This document shows, one piece after another, positions 24,201 to 39,200 of a DNA stretch of 64,000 nt. Below the pieces are notes generated by a model that did not search any database, was not told the DNA's origin, and worked only from the letters and a program-made list of their open reading frames with translations. Source of the stretch: Lichenostomus cassidix (lineage: Eukaryota; Chordata; Aves; Passeriformes; Meliphagidae); assembly GCA_008360975.2 (NCBI GenBank), contig CM039211.1:52630600-52694599 (forward strand). The letters are read 5' to 3'. Both the position numbers and the translations under genes were made by a program. Numbering within the stretch: position 1 is the stretch's first letter; each line of letters begins with the position of its first letter.

Positions 24201-27200
24201 TCTCTGCTTTTTCTGGAGAAAAGGAGATTCTGGAGATTTTATTCAAGATTATTTTTAGTCTGTAGTACTTGTACTGTGCCATACTTATTTATGCTAATTT
24301 GAGGTTAATTTATAGAAACAATGGGAAAATGTATGATGTTGGATATGGACAAATTCAAGTGGTCCTAGATTTGGCAACAGAAGTAATTGCTAAAGTCATG
24401 CCTTTTGCCCAAATTCATATCTTGTAACCTAGAGGCTCTACTTTTCTTTCTTTTCCATTATTTTCTTGGGCACATAATTAATAAAGGATTATAGGCAGCT
24501 AATGAATATAGACTGAGGCATCGGGAAGTATGGGGAAATCAAAATAATATGACTGGTGCAATGGTTTTGGGGAGCTGAGTATGAAGAGTGCATTCGGTGG
24601 CACTATGAGTGGCTGAGCTTAGTATGTGTGAGTTTGGATGGTCTGGCATTGAGCCTATGTGTCTGTTCTGTGTAGATAATGATCAATGTGAATTTCTTGC
24701 ATGTCCTATCACATTAAAGCAAAAGGCAGATAAATTATTTCGTCTTTGATAGAAAGCGTTGTCCTGTTTTCAGTAGCATTTCCTAGTATGTACTTTATCA
24801 TTCAAATGAATAGTTTTCAAAACAAGTTTTAAGTATATCAATGAATACTAGCCCATCCTGGTTGGATATGTTGCTGCTTCTTTTATTTTTGAATCTTAAT
24901 TATAACTATTCAGGATTTCTCTTACAAGTACTGTTCCATGAAAGCATTGTAGTACTGCATTCCTTGTGTTCAAATTTCTGGAATATATTTCCCACAGAAA
25001 AATCTTCTACTCTATGTTCTTTTTTCTTCTCTAATGTTTGGTGTGGGTTTTTTTTTCACTGGTTTTCCTAGATTGGTCTTTTTTTGCTGCAGTTGCTAAA
25101 GGTTTCTTAGGTTAGCACAACCCTTTGGGGAATATATTTGCTAAATTTAATAAGCTGCTATTTGCTGTAAATCAGTCAATAAGACTCTACTATAGGATCT
25201 TTTATTAAGATCTGCATCTTACATGAACCTTAATTGCATATTTTTCTCCCTTTCAGCAAGCTACATTGAGCGACCTCAGCTGATCAGAGCAAAAGTGCCA
25301 ATAATAAAATTCAGGGATAAAGTCAGGCAAGTATTCTGTTCAACATAATTTTTTAGGCTTTGACATTGGAAAGTACTCTATATATGTACTGCCCTTAGGA
25401 GTGGTCCCACTGTTACATGTGTTTATGTGTGTGGTGCAATAGTCGTATTGCAGATTTGTAGAGCTAGCATGCAGTGGCAGCCAGCTTATTTCCTTGATGA
25501 TCTGAGGCACCTCTTGTGGCTGAGATGCTGTTTGGTTCCTGTGATATGAATTTTAAACAGTACATCACACATTTCTATGGGTTATTTGTGCATAGTGGAC
25601 TTCAAGTTGACAGATCGTTTATGACAGAAAAACAATGGTGGGAAGAAAAATGTTATTGCTTGCTGTGCAGACATATCTGTTTAGCTACTTAAGGCCTAAT
25701 TGAGAGTATTCGTGCTATGAAAACAACACTGAAACTAGTTTGTGATATTTTCTTGTATTCATTGTATCTTCATTATGAAAATATGAGAATAATTTACAGG
25801 GATGTACTAGGACAGAGAACTATGTATTTCCTATTGTGTGTGATAGAAGTATCTGACAGCGGAAAAAGTCACACAAAGCATTGAAACATGTTGACAGTGT
25901 GTGTAATGCTCATGTCATCCTGTGTTCATTGGCTTAGTTTTGTTACAGTGATATGTAGCAGCTTCATGTAGTAACACAGTTTCATTCTTCTATGTAAATT
26001 GGACTTTGAACAACTTTCATGTAGCTGTCTTCACCCATCTGTATGGTTGTAAAACTTCGCAACCCTGTACCTGTCTTTTGAAAGCAAATAAGCCCACTTC
26101 CCTGGCTTCTCCTTATGGAAGAATATCACAGCATGTTTTTATTATGCTATACCTTTATCATGGCAAGGTTCCTGCCCTGATAAAACTAAATTTTTCATGT
26201 TTACAATTTGAACTAATGTATATCATCAATTTAACCTTTTGTTTCATCTGAGATTATATACACTTATTGGGGTTTTTGCTTTATACTTCTTCATGTACAC
26301 CCAATCCTGTATTTACTTTTAAAAATTTGAATGTTTTTTACTTTTCTCTTCTAACAGTACAGAAGATTGTTTCTTCCTTGCTTTCTGAAAGTATGATACT
26401 TGTCAAGCTAAAATTTGGGTTATATGGATTAGCTACATATAGCAATGCTAGTCTTTTCATATATACATGAAATGATAAATTCCTGGTGAAAATATTGAAT
26501 GAGTTATGGCAGTCTAGCAAGAATATTTTTTCCCAGTTTAAAATCAGAAAATAAACTTTAAAAAGAAACCTTAAGTATGGAACTGGATGGAAGTGATTGT
26601 GAGAATGCTGAAGTATTTTTTAGGCACTTACAGTCCATAGTACGGTGACTTTCAAAAAATAATAAGTCATGATAATTATATACCTTATGACAGGATTTAA
26701 AGAATTCTTTAGTTCATACTTAATCAAAGTATAATATTCTAAGACTTCTAAGAGGCAGCACAGTATATTTTTGCAGAGTAAAAGTCAGTATTGTTCACCG
26801 TTTGGTTTTCTGTATTGCTTTTGTAGAAGAGGAGTGTGGCAGGGAATGTTGTCACTGGGTTGAGTTTTTTTTTATTGTAGTTTGTTTTTGTTTTGTTTTC
26901 TGTCTTTACAGTTATCTTTCTCCTACATAACCTGTCATCTTCCATCCATGTTTTGTCTTTCTATTTAAGCATCTGTCTCTTTCCAGTCTCTTATTGGCCT
27001 CTTGTCTTTTGTAGGCTCAGATGTACAAACACGTGTGTGCTCATTCATTTTTTCATGGAGGTCTTGAAAAATAGGTTGGATATCCTGTACCCAGGGCACT
27101 AAGCTTATCTTTGCCAGAATTGGATACTAAACATTACAAGCTTCGTGTGGAAACCAGTTTTTTGATGCCTAGCTGCTGGGAGAAGGTGGTTGAGTTCAAT

Positions 27201-30200
27201 GGGTGGTATCTCTGTATCTAGAGATGCACATTCTAATGTGTTACCAATGGTCCATATATACCTGGAAATGGCTGAATAAGAAAGCATTCAGTTTGCATTT
27301 GTTCTTTTTTTTTGTCTTAAAATTTGGGGGATTGCTTTTAGGGCTATGATGGTTAGGGAAGATCCATTGCACTTAAAGACTAACCAATTTTTTTTGTAGT
27401 CTTTCCCAGGAAATTATTCCTATGCTGGCTCTTCTTCCCAACAAGCCTTTGATTAATTATCAAGATTTTTTTACTACAGAAGATACAAAAACTTCCTCTT
27501 CTGCTGCAGTTGATGTGCAGTTGACTCTTTTCTTCTCTTTTTGTGTTTTTTAGTAGAACTTGAGTCCAAGCAGCACAAAACCTTTTTCACTTGCCCCAAC
27601 TGAAACAGCTGTTAAATGTGCATAGTAAAGTACAAAATAACAGCAATAGAACTTGCTTCAGTTGGCGTGTGGTAAATAGTCATCTTCTCAGTTTGGGTTA
27701 ACTGGAATTTCACATGGAATCTGACATTTTTTTATTACATTTGCACATGCAGCTAATATTCTTACTGGTGTTCATGCTTATATTTACAACTGTGAAGTGG
27801 TAGCTCAGGCTTGTTTATTTCCTGTATTATGTACTACATTCTTAAAACATATAAATGGTCATACCTGATATTAACTCAGGTTTAAAATTATGCAGTATTT
27901 GTGATGCAAAGGATATTTTAATATAAAAAGTGTTTGTTTAAAATATGTAAAAAAATTCTTGTAGGCCTCAAATTATTGTGTTTCACCCAATTCAATGAAT
28001 TTCAGGTCCATTCAGGTTCCCCTTATATATTCAAGAAAATACAAATGAGTATTTGGGTGAACAAATGCTATGTGAATGACACTTGTGCGTGTAAAATGGA
28101 AATAGCTGTGTGTCACAGATGGCTACTTCTTTGTCTAATAATCGGCTCTTCTTTTCGAGAGTTAGTGTTGCCATGGCTTATTGACTATGAAGGCAGTATC
28201 ATTTTTTGAGTTGTTAGGAGTTAGGCTCTATATGCAGTAGGATATTCCAACTGGGGGCAGGTTGTGTTGTAAATAAAGCAGTTAGTGCTTGTTTACCTTA
28301 TTCTTACTTAATTTTAACAGAACAAGTTATCAAAACGTTTTATTGCAAAGCATGTAGTGTTTTACTCAGAATTGTTTTTATTCCAAAGTACTGATTCTCT
28401 CTTACTGTCATTGCAGAAATGACTCTTACCTTCTAACCTCTTCCAATTCTCTTTCTCAGCTCAGATAATCCTTCCTGGTATCAAAAGTTGTCTGTAGTAA
28501 ATCATATAGTGCAAGTCTAGTTGGGAGAAAGATTTAAGAAAAGTAAAAAAAAGATATCTTAATTGACCTAAAGTCTAAATTTGTATCTACATGTATTCTT
28601 CATGTAAAATAACAATTGCATTTTTTATAACAAAGAAATTCAAGTCTATACGTAGGTCAGGTACCATAAACAAAACTGTAGGAATCACAGCATTTAAAGC
28701 TCTGAACAAAATTTCTAGGGCTTTATATTAAAATTATGTTTCTCCATATCTGTCACAAAGTAGATAATAAACATTCAGAAATTTAATACCATGATGCTTG
28801 ATTTTTTTTTTTCTCCTCCCTAATAGCAATGTGGATTTCGACTTGAATGTAAACAATGTTATAGGTATAAGAAATACATTCCTTCTGAGAACCTATGCAT
28901 TCAGTAAGTTTTTATTGTATTTTCTTATTTCTTTGGACTGATTGAGTTTGTATTTTGGTATTGATCTGCTATGAAAAATTAGTTTAATACATTATGTGAT
29001 TATGTATGTGTATAAATACCTATTTAGCTACATTGAGTAGCTTTAAGATAAGTTCTTGTTGCTCATTCTAAATATACATAGAATACAGCTAGGTATGTTT
29101 TCAATTGAATATTATAGTATTCAGAAGATAACAAAGATTCTTGTCCACATATCTACTCCAAGGGCTGCTTCATGTGTTCTGTAGATAACAAGATCATGAT
29201 AGTAATGATTATCTAGTGGTATAATCTCCAGTTTCTTTTGTTTCCTTACCGCCAATGCGTGGCTGGTAGCCACCTATATCTTTATGGTGATGCAGAGTCT
29301 TTCCTTGGAAAATGCAAAATACTACTTCAGTATTTATACTATCCCAAATCAAAATCGTTTGTGTCTACTCAGGAATTTGCATTTTAGGGAGAGATTGTGA
29401 CACAACCTTCTGAAAGAAAAGTAATAGGAACAGCACTAGCACTCTTAGTGGTTAACTAAGGTTTTCTTACTTTAACATCACAATGTCATTTGGGAGATAA
29501 GTACATAAGAAATGTGCCTCAGGCTATATCTTCTAGGGCATTTGCATTTGTTCCTTTACCACCTTCTTCGGTTCTTGCATAAAGGAGTTTCTTTCTATTT
29601 AGGGTAGGCAATTACCAATAGAAGCTACCTATACCAGTTAATTTTTACTAACATTTCAGTCAGAGTAGTTTGTGTTCCATATTCATGTTACTTAGGAGAG
29701 TCTACAACTTGTCCTGGATCAGTTGGTTAACTCGGGTTTCTTCATACATTCAGGAAGATATATGACTGGAAAAATATTTCCTTCCAAGTTTAAAAATAAT
29801 AGGAGGTAATCATGTCATTTATGACTGCAGATGAGTGGTTACTTCCCCAAGTCTAATGTTGATATATTTGTTCATAGCTTCTGTGACAGATTGTCCTTTT
29901 CTCAGAAAATCACAGTAGGGCAGGCAGGTCCACATGTGAAAAGAGCAGTGGAAGGGGTCCTAGTATCCTACCTTTTCTTCTGTTCTGCTGTAGTACTCAC
30001 TTTTATGAGGCCAGCAAAATTAACTTCGTGTTTCCTGAGAAGGCTAAATATTATTTTTTTGAGGTCAAGGAGTGAGTTAATAGCGATGGGAGACTTTTGA
30101 TTGAAAATATTATCTTCTCAATGTTCTAGACCTTCCAAAATAGTCAAACTGTATAAAGCATATAGCTTGTCTGTCTTGTCTTGAACCAGAAAACTCAGGT

Positions 30201-33200
30201 GACATAAGGCAAACAAAACTAAGTGGAAAATTTTATCAGACTGTCTCTTTCCATATTTTTATAAGCCATATCAGCAAGGATGGATAGCCTTATATGTATT
30301 ATTATGCTCAATTAAATGTGTGGTTGAAGGGCTTCAACCTGCATGGGGGAAAAAAATATCAAATTGCCTCTAATGTGGAAGATGTACTGGTCTCTTTTCT
30401 ATTAAAACAGATTAGATGCTCAGGCAAACAAGGGACTAATTATCTTAGTGAACATGATAAAAAAGTTAAAACACTCCAATATTTCTGTGGCTGGTCTTTA
30501 GTCTATTGTGAAGTAGCCTTTCTGTTTTGGTGCCTAGGTGCTGTAGAAAACATTGAAGATGATGAGGCAAGGTGAAACAGAATGTCCACAGAAATTGTAG
30601 GTAGATTAGGCAGAGCTAGAAGGCGAAGGTCTGTGCTGTTATGTTACCAGTGCTTTGTTGAAGGAGACATGTCTGTGATTAAGTCCGCAATTTTTGCTAG
30701 ATGTTTTTCAGTTAGTGGAAGCATGACTTTTTAGCTTTGAGCAAGTAACATTACTGAGCATTTTCTTGAGGGGTAGCTTGTATTGGAGTATCAAAGTTTA
30801 CTGGCCATATTGCACGCTAACTTGGTTGTATACTAATTCCAGGCACTAGCAGACAGAATTTAATACCTCAAAATAAGGGTGACTAAAAAGATCTTTTCCA
30901 CTGTGACACACACAAAATAGCCTTGTTTGAAACTGAAACCAATATGCATTTTTCTGTCATGAGAAAATCCTATTCTGATTAATGCATGTTAATACAGTGT
31001 CTGTACAGTACTTCTTTGGCATCTCACAGTTAGTGTACTAACTTTTATTTTTTAGTTCAACCACTGGTGAACAATGTCAGGAATAAGGTGATTGCTGGTA
31101 AAGAGTTTGGTTGTTTCCAAAAGGTCTTCCAGATCTAATAGGGCATTCATTCTGAGAAGAAGAGTACCACTTGCACTGGTGTGTGTGCTGAACCACTCTG
31201 AATGTGTTGTGAGAAAATCATGCTTGATAGTTTCTCAGAATAACAGAGAGTACCCGAACTGGTGGAGTTGTAGGATGTCTTTTGTCCCTGTGTCCTGATG
31301 TGCTGAATACAAAACTTTGTATAATGGTGTCAGGTTAGAAAAGATACTCCCCAGTATATAAGCTTTTAAGGCCAATGCAATGCACTTGACTAAATTGATT
31401 ATCTGCTTCTGTGTACCTGCAAATAATAAATTAAGTATGCTGCAGAGTCCCAGGGTTTGTGGTGAGTGGTGAGTGATGTCTACCTACAGCAGATTAATAC
31501 CTTAATTGGAAGGCTATCTATCTATTAATTAATACCTTAATTAGAAGGCTATCTATTCACCAGAAATTCAGAAGATCCTGTCTGGAATATGGCTGTATTT
31601 ATGTCTGTCCTCATGAAACGCATATGTATTGATTTAAAGAGATACTGTATCTAACGTGTTATCTACATGAAAAGCTATTGAGAACAAGGCAAATTTAAAA
31701 TTTATGTTTGTATGCAGGAGTTACTGCTCTAATGTATCCTGATGTAAACTTAAGAATAAGTTATGTCCTCCAACCACAAGAATTCTGTTCCCTGCCTTTG
31801 AAGTTTGTATAACCTAAATTTAAAAAAATAGTTTAGGATTTGTCCTGTCGGCAAGTTAATTCAGGGAAAATAGTACAATGAACTGGAGAGACCTTAGAAG
31901 TAGAAAATAACATCTTGCAAATTTCCTGGTATACCTCTTGTAATGTGTCTGTGGATCTTACTACTCAAAAGACTGTTTTCAAATGCAAATATTTTGGTTT
32001 GATTTTTATAGGGTGGATAGTAATTGTAGAATAAGTAAATTCTATGAAATGCCTGCAAGAGATAACCTTAAAATACAAAAATACCATGTTGATCAAGTAG
32101 GAGCAAATTTGATTAATTGCTATCTAGTTAAATGTATTTTTTTTGAGATGTGTTTATTTTACTTGCAGTTGAGAATCGAGTTAGTCCTTTAGTACTTCTT
32201 GTTAAGAAGTGGGCAAGTTTTCATGAGATAAATGATGCCAGTCGTGGTACTTTAAACAGCTACAGCCTTGCGTTGATGGTTTTGCACTATTTACAAAGTA
32301 AGTATTTTTTTATGTGTTGAAATTGTCTCTTTTAAGTTCCCTATGTAGTTTTCCTCTTAATTAATATAAAACAGTCAGTATTCATTTTCTACACAGAAAT
32401 ATTTGAAAGTTAAGTGAGTTTATGCAATTTCCTTAGTGTTGCATTTGTCTGTAACAAATGGACCTCTTCTCTGGAGGCAGTTACCAGCTTTAAAAAGGTT
32501 TGAAAAAAAGTACCCTCAGGACACTGTGTAGCTATAAAATAAACTCAAGTTCTAGTTCACAAAAATGCGTAAGGACATTTGCTCTAGTCGTCTGTGGCAG
32601 CTGCCAAAGCTGTCTAGGGAAGGGGAAGAAAAGATTCAAATAATCCTTTTCATGCAAAACTGTGATCAGTCAGCTGCCTGGGGAAGGAAGATCAGCAGTC
32701 CAGAAACCAAAGAGGAGCCTTTTACCTGTGCTTCCTCAGCCTTCTCTGGGAGAGGAGGGAGTGGGGAAAGAAGAAAGAAAGAAAAAAAAAAAAAAAAAAA
32801 AAGGCCTGCGGTATGGATCTGTGCATGCATCTCAGCACCAGATTCTTAGGTTCTGATGTTTTATTCATGCAGATTTTAAACTTTTCTTACCTGCTATGTG
32901 CATGAGATGATCCTGAAAGTGGCCTGTGTCCTAGAACTTCTATTAGTGTTTTTGTTGATGATCCTGTGGAGGGAAAAAAAAGAACGCCTTTCTTTTGCAG
33001 TAGTGTCCCTGCCTTTACCAGCCAAATTTCTTTTCTATATTATTAATTCATTTCCATATTCTTACACTCATGTGGATGTCTTTGGACCCAAGTTTAGTGT
33101 GGCTTGAGTTTATTTTGTAGATACATCGGTATCTTGTACATGAACTTTCTTCCAGACAATAGGTCTAACTAACTTGTACAGTAAGAAAAGGAAACTTGTA

Positions 33201-36200
33201 GGGTAAATGCTAGTGGTAAGTGGTAATTTGTCCCCTACCCTTCATCCTCTTAGTAAAGCTTAGTAAAGCATACACACCTAGATGCCATACCTTGATGGTT
33301 TGCATTGCTCAGATTTTGTTGCCTTTTAATGTAGAGTGGTAGAGAACTGGAAATGAACCAAAATGTTACAGAAATATCAGGTCTTTCATATTTCTAAACA
33401 CCCACAAACAAAATAAAAATGGTTTTGAAGCAGCTGTGATAATTTTCCTAGCAGTCCTGATAGTATATTCCACTCTTTAAAAATACCCCAAGCGCATTCT
33501 GAGAATTCTGCTGTTCTGATTCTTAGTCCCTATGGACAATGGATTCTGTAACATCTCTTCATATGTAAGACCTTGTTGAAGAGTGAACTGAATCCCAAGT
33601 CCAAGATTTGTATACTGAGTTTATTTATTATTTTCCCTAGTGAATGATGTAGAACAATTTCTTAAGCCATGCTGAAGACATGATGTTAAAGCTTTAGTTT
33701 GAGGAGTGCTCTGACAGCTGCTTGAGTGGGATGTCAATACTTGTGGATTTTAGTCTATCAGTAGGACCACCTAATCTGGGTGATTTTTTTTCTCTACTTT
33801 ATATTGTTCAATACATGCACTCCCAATCCATGACTTTCATAAAAGTGACAACTATCTAGATAATTTTGTGTTTCTTAGTATCATTAATGACTTCATGATC
33901 TTTATAACAGGTTTGCCATTTTGCAGACCAGCTAACACTATTAGACTGTATTTATGTATTTTATAGGAATTTTACTAGCAATGCCAACTAAGTGTGTTAG
34001 GCAATTTTTAATACGTTACATTTGAAGACTCAGTATGTAATACTTGGCAGCTGAAAAACATTTGCTCTTGCAGTGCTTGTAGACTGCTCTTGCCAAACCT
34101 GTAGTTCATAGACTTGTGTTACATGTAAGGAAAACAAGATGAGTGAAGCTCTGATTTTTCATTTAGGGAATCTAGATTATTTTCCCATAGTCATAAATTA
34201 ATATGAACTTCAGAAATGAAGCTGTATCCAGCTGCTGTAGAATTTTTCTTGCCTTTTACATAGAGTGTATATAGAGCTTTCATTAGCTGAATAAAGTTCC
34301 TGTAGTACTGTATAGTATGAAAAATAGTAATAAAAATGTTTGCTGAATAACTAATTTTACAAAATGCATGAAGGTGAAGTTCTTGATAAATGGTTCTAAG
34401 ATGGATTTTCAATGCAACTCTTTGATGTAGTTGATATGATCTTGATTTCTGTGAATTACATGAATCACAGCAATTTTAAACCTTTTTTTTATAGCCTTAC
34501 CTGAACCCATCCTTCCATCCCTCCAAAAAAATTACCCAGTAAGTGTTTCTTACAGATTTACTACATCATATATGTGTGTGACACTGCTTATTTAAATATA
34601 TGAATTCTTAACTATCTCTAATGAATTAAGTGGAATACAGTCAGTAGGTCAGGCCATTGAAGTGCTAAAACTGAGTGCGAAAGAAATTATTTGCTGCTTT
34701 TGATAATTTCTTTAGTGAAAATTCTGTTATGTATGGGAAGATTCCACATACAGTTAGAAGGAGGTGCTAATGAAACCACTGACCTAATTCTCTTTATGCT
34801 GGCCTGAAAATATCCCTGTGTCAGCTGTAACTTTCTGATTCGTATTTCTTAATGTGTTAAGTAGCGCTTTTTCATCCAACTCTGGTGCTTCAGAACTCCA
34901 TGCCCTCCCACAGCTGTTTAGTTGCCTGATATTTCTGTGTGCAGAGAGTGATACATGTTTACTCAGGAAAGTATTTGACTTCTGTCCCACAAGAAAACAC
35001 CTTTTTGGGACTTCACTGTTTTATCCAGATCATACTCTCTTCATTTCTGGAGAACTCAATGAATCAGTATGCTTTGATCCCTCCAGAATCAGGAGTATTA
35101 TTAGTGAGATTTAATCCAAGAAAAATTATCTAGAAGTAAGAGCTGCCCTCCTAAATATTTGTCTGTGCACAAAAGCGCTATGGCTTGAAGTAGTTTTATG
35201 CTGTAATTTATTTACAGAAACTCCTTAGTTCCTTCCTCCTTACCTTTCTTCTCATGTGTCACTTCTAAAATTTTTCTTTCTTCATAGTTGACATAGTTTG
35301 GTGTTCCTGTCTGCGTATGGGTTTTTTAAATAGACTGCTGACAATTGTGCTGAGCTAGTATCAGAAAGCCATTCTGTCTTTTGCATGTATTTCCTATAAT
35401 GCTGAAATGGGAATATTTAATGACACTGTGCATCAGGGAGAAAATACTGTGGTGTCAGCCATTTTGGGTAATTAGGGTAATTGAGATGCAGAAGAAAGCA
35501 TTGAGCAATAATTCACTGCAGTTTTATTTCTGTGTTGTAAATCTACTTAGGGATACCTGTGATATATTTTTATGGTCTTTATCTTTTCCTCTGATTTTTT
35601 TTATGGAACTCTTTATCTTCTGGCTCTTGCATTGGGAGTGCTGAAAAGCATTTGAAACCATGTTTCATTTCATGTACACTGAGCATTATCTGATAGGTTT
35701 TTGAATTGCTAAATTTGCTAATTACATTTCCTTAAAGCTCATGTGCTGTAGTATTCTAATTTTTGTCCAGTATGTTTAGAGAAAATTGTTAAGAACTGGC
35801 ACCTTTTGACTCATCTGTAGTTATAATCCAGACATTTATATTTGTAGTGTTTGAGCTGCTTAGAGGCCTTCAGAACACTATAGAAATATTAATGCCTTAA
35901 ATCATTAAAGCAAACATATACAATACCATAAGCTGAAAAATCCAATGAATTTGTACTAAATACAAAGTCTTATCTTGCGTTGTGTGAAAATGGTAAATCA
36001 CTTGCAGTGAGCACTGCTGTTAAGAATTGTATTTTTACCCTGTTCTGATATAGATTATATTTGATTTTGTTGTGCCTTTTAGTTATCTTACATTTGGATA
36101 ATGGACTAAATATTCTGGGACTGCTAACAAAATTAAAAGAATAATTTATATGTGCTTACTATAAAAGCAAATTGCGAATGTGATTTTGGTGTACTGTCTC

Positions 36201-39200
36201 CATTAGGAATATAGTTAAATACTTAAAAATCATGAAACTTAAAATTTCTGAATACTGCTATTTTGAAGGAATTTAAAATGAAAAATGCAGCAAAATTATT
36301 TTAGTCTTGTGGCTTGCAGTAAGGCAGATGTCTGTATCAAAAAAACCCATATGTTTTTCTTGTGGTTGTAGCTGGTCAGAGTTGTCGCCATACTAAAACT
36401 ACACAAACGTACTGCATCTCCCCTACATACACCTACCTACAGTTTTTCAAAATCAAATCTGCAGCTCAAATACTTCTGGGATCTGGAGGAAACTGCTTGC
36501 TTTAAATTGTTGGTACCATATGGGAGAGACATGCTTACATTGAGGAGGAAACAAAAGACAAATTCTGTGTCTCAGTATATCCCTACTGCAACTGTGAAGG
36601 GTGAAAAGTCCTGGAAGGCCACCAGATTTGCCCAGTTTTGCATTCTGTTGCTATGGGGGAGTCTCTGGCTGGCACCAAGCTGATGTGTTTTGCAACCACT
36701 AGTTTAGAGAGAGTATCAGACCATATCAGATGTGGGGCTATATTCTGTGGCTTCCCTTGCCCCGGCCAGATAAGGTATATAACAATAGCCCACAAGGTGT
36801 GTTCATTAGTTTCAGTGTCAGGAAAAAGACTTTGGGGTCCCTTTTTCTGGGATGTCTTAAAATAAAGGATAGCTCATTTATATTTGTTGCTCAATCATAT
36901 CCTGAATCTACTTTCCATCTCTTAAAACAGCTTGAGGCAAAGACCCAGTAAGTGAAATAGAGACTAGTTTTAATAGAAGCTGAATCTTTTGCCTTCTAGA
37001 GCAAGTTAGGAAAAGAAAATGTACTTTGAAAGATGCTTTGTAATTCCATTTTTTTAGCAACCTCACTTGCATGCGGAATCTGTAAGCTGTGCCTTGTTTT
37101 ATTTATCTAGTTATTCCCTGAGTCCCTCTGGCAGGAAGGAAAATACTGTTATCATTGTTTTACAACAGATGAATGGAGAGGAGTTGAAGCTAGTGGATTG
37201 TCATGGGTTGTCGTGGCAAAGCAGAAAAAAGTTTCTAGGTATCCCACAGCTGGTCTGACCTCTTGTTTACTGCACACAAACTGATTGCTTTGTTAAGAAA
37301 TTATCTTAAATTACGTTTTTGGTTATTGATTTATTAAATATTGGTATGTCTTGACAGAAGTTTTCATTAAATCTTCTCCCTGCTCAATTTTAAGTAGTAA
37401 TTACTTTGGTTTTACATGTAGAACTTTCTAATACAGTAATAGAACTTCTTACATAACAATTTTTCTGTATTTCAGAAAGATGAAATGCTGGGTTTTGCCT
37501 TCTATATGGGGTGATCAGCAACTCACAGTGCTTAAAAAAGAAAAATCTACTAACAGAATCACTAACGTGATTAATACATTGTTACAGTTACTGTTAATAA
37601 ATGTTATTTTCTTACAGAAAAGTAATATCCATTATGCCTTCTATTTTGCAATACTTAGTTGTCTTTTCAAGACCAGCTTTCATAGTGACGTAACCACTAA
37701 ACTGAGTGGAAATGTGAATTATTTATATGTGTTTCTCAAACTAGGTGGCTGGGGATTTTAATGGCTAGCTGCAATAGACTGTATCCTGTGTTTTTACTAG
37801 AGCACATGTCTAGAGTAATACACTTGTACTTTTTGAAAGCAAAAGCCTTTCTGAGCAAGGCAAATTTTGATTTGACTGATGTCTTATTGCCGGCCAGTAA
37901 AAAAATAGCTTATTCGTTTTTATGAAAAATAATTAAATAAAGTCTAACTTCCTGGCTGCTGAGGATGTCAACCTCACTGCAGCGGCAGAATTTTTTTGCA
38001 ATTCAGAAGTTCTCAGGCACTTATATATTCAAAGTGTTAAAAAATTAATGTTGTTCTCCTTTTCTACTGCCTCCAAACATTTACTTACTAGTCTTAATAG
38101 ATATCTGCTGTAATGATATCTGCTAGGCTTCTGTTTTGTATTTTTTGGAGGTCAGTGGCCTGTTTTCTTCTTCCCTTCCTCTCCTCCCTTGTATGTTTCT
38201 TCATCAGGTGATATACTGCTAATGCCACATTCAATTGTTGTGACTACCGTAGCTTTCTGTGGGAATGGGCAAGGAGTGACTTTCACTGTAGTACCTTTCT
38301 GATTAACTTCAGGGTAAAAACTGTATATACTGTGTGGCATAGGAACAACTGTTCCCTTTCTAGATCTTTGTAAGCTGCGCATGTGCTTTTTATGTCTTGT
38401 GTTTCCGTTGTTTCAGTGTCTTCTGATGAGCTGTAAGCTGTTAAGTTCTGCTCTCTGCTAACTAAAATAATGTTTTATATGTAGCATTAATATAATTAAT
38501 CTCTGCAATGTATGAGATCAAACTGAAATTTTTTATCTCTAGAAAAATGTCTTTTTCGCCCCCAAAAGATGTTGCACAAAGTTCCAGGAAGTTTTTCTGG
38601 AGCTGGCAGAAGAGGATGGGAGTCTCAGACTTTCCAGTCCTACTGGTTTGATCACTAACAGAACTTTTTGCAGGGGAAGCACTGCTAGCTGTGGACATGG
38701 AAATATTATACTGTGTAGTGCTTCTAGTGCTATTCTACTACTATAAAGTTTGAATCATGCCTGATACTACTCCTAGACATAACAAATGAATGGGTGGAGA
38801 GGGGAAAGGAGATACAGTAATGAGTGAACAAGTTCCTAAATTTACATAAATGTGTTTCTTCATGTGAATGTACAGTTTGCTCCTGTGTATCTTGAGTTCA
38901 TTTTCAGTAAAATACACAACATTGTTGTAAAATGGTATTAAAACCAGGTATTAGGAAGCTATAAAAATTGCTTCTCTAGCAAGAGGAGGTGTATTTTCTT
39001 CTGTGTACCTGAGAAGAACCTAAAGGATGCGATAGGCACAAACAGCAGGGCAGTTCTAAATCAACGTTTATTTAGTCTTGCATAGATTCCTTTTTAAGCT
39101 GGCAATGGTGCCTTCTTTTCATAGCAAACCTGATTTTTTCTTATCCCCATCATACCCACCCTCATTGTTTTCCCCCACAGAAAAGCATACCTCAGCTGTA

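Noticed and set aside
32565..32856. Lys-rich ORFs around the poly-A run
   Set aside because: They are created by the A/G simple repeat and lie inside TENT2 intron 10.
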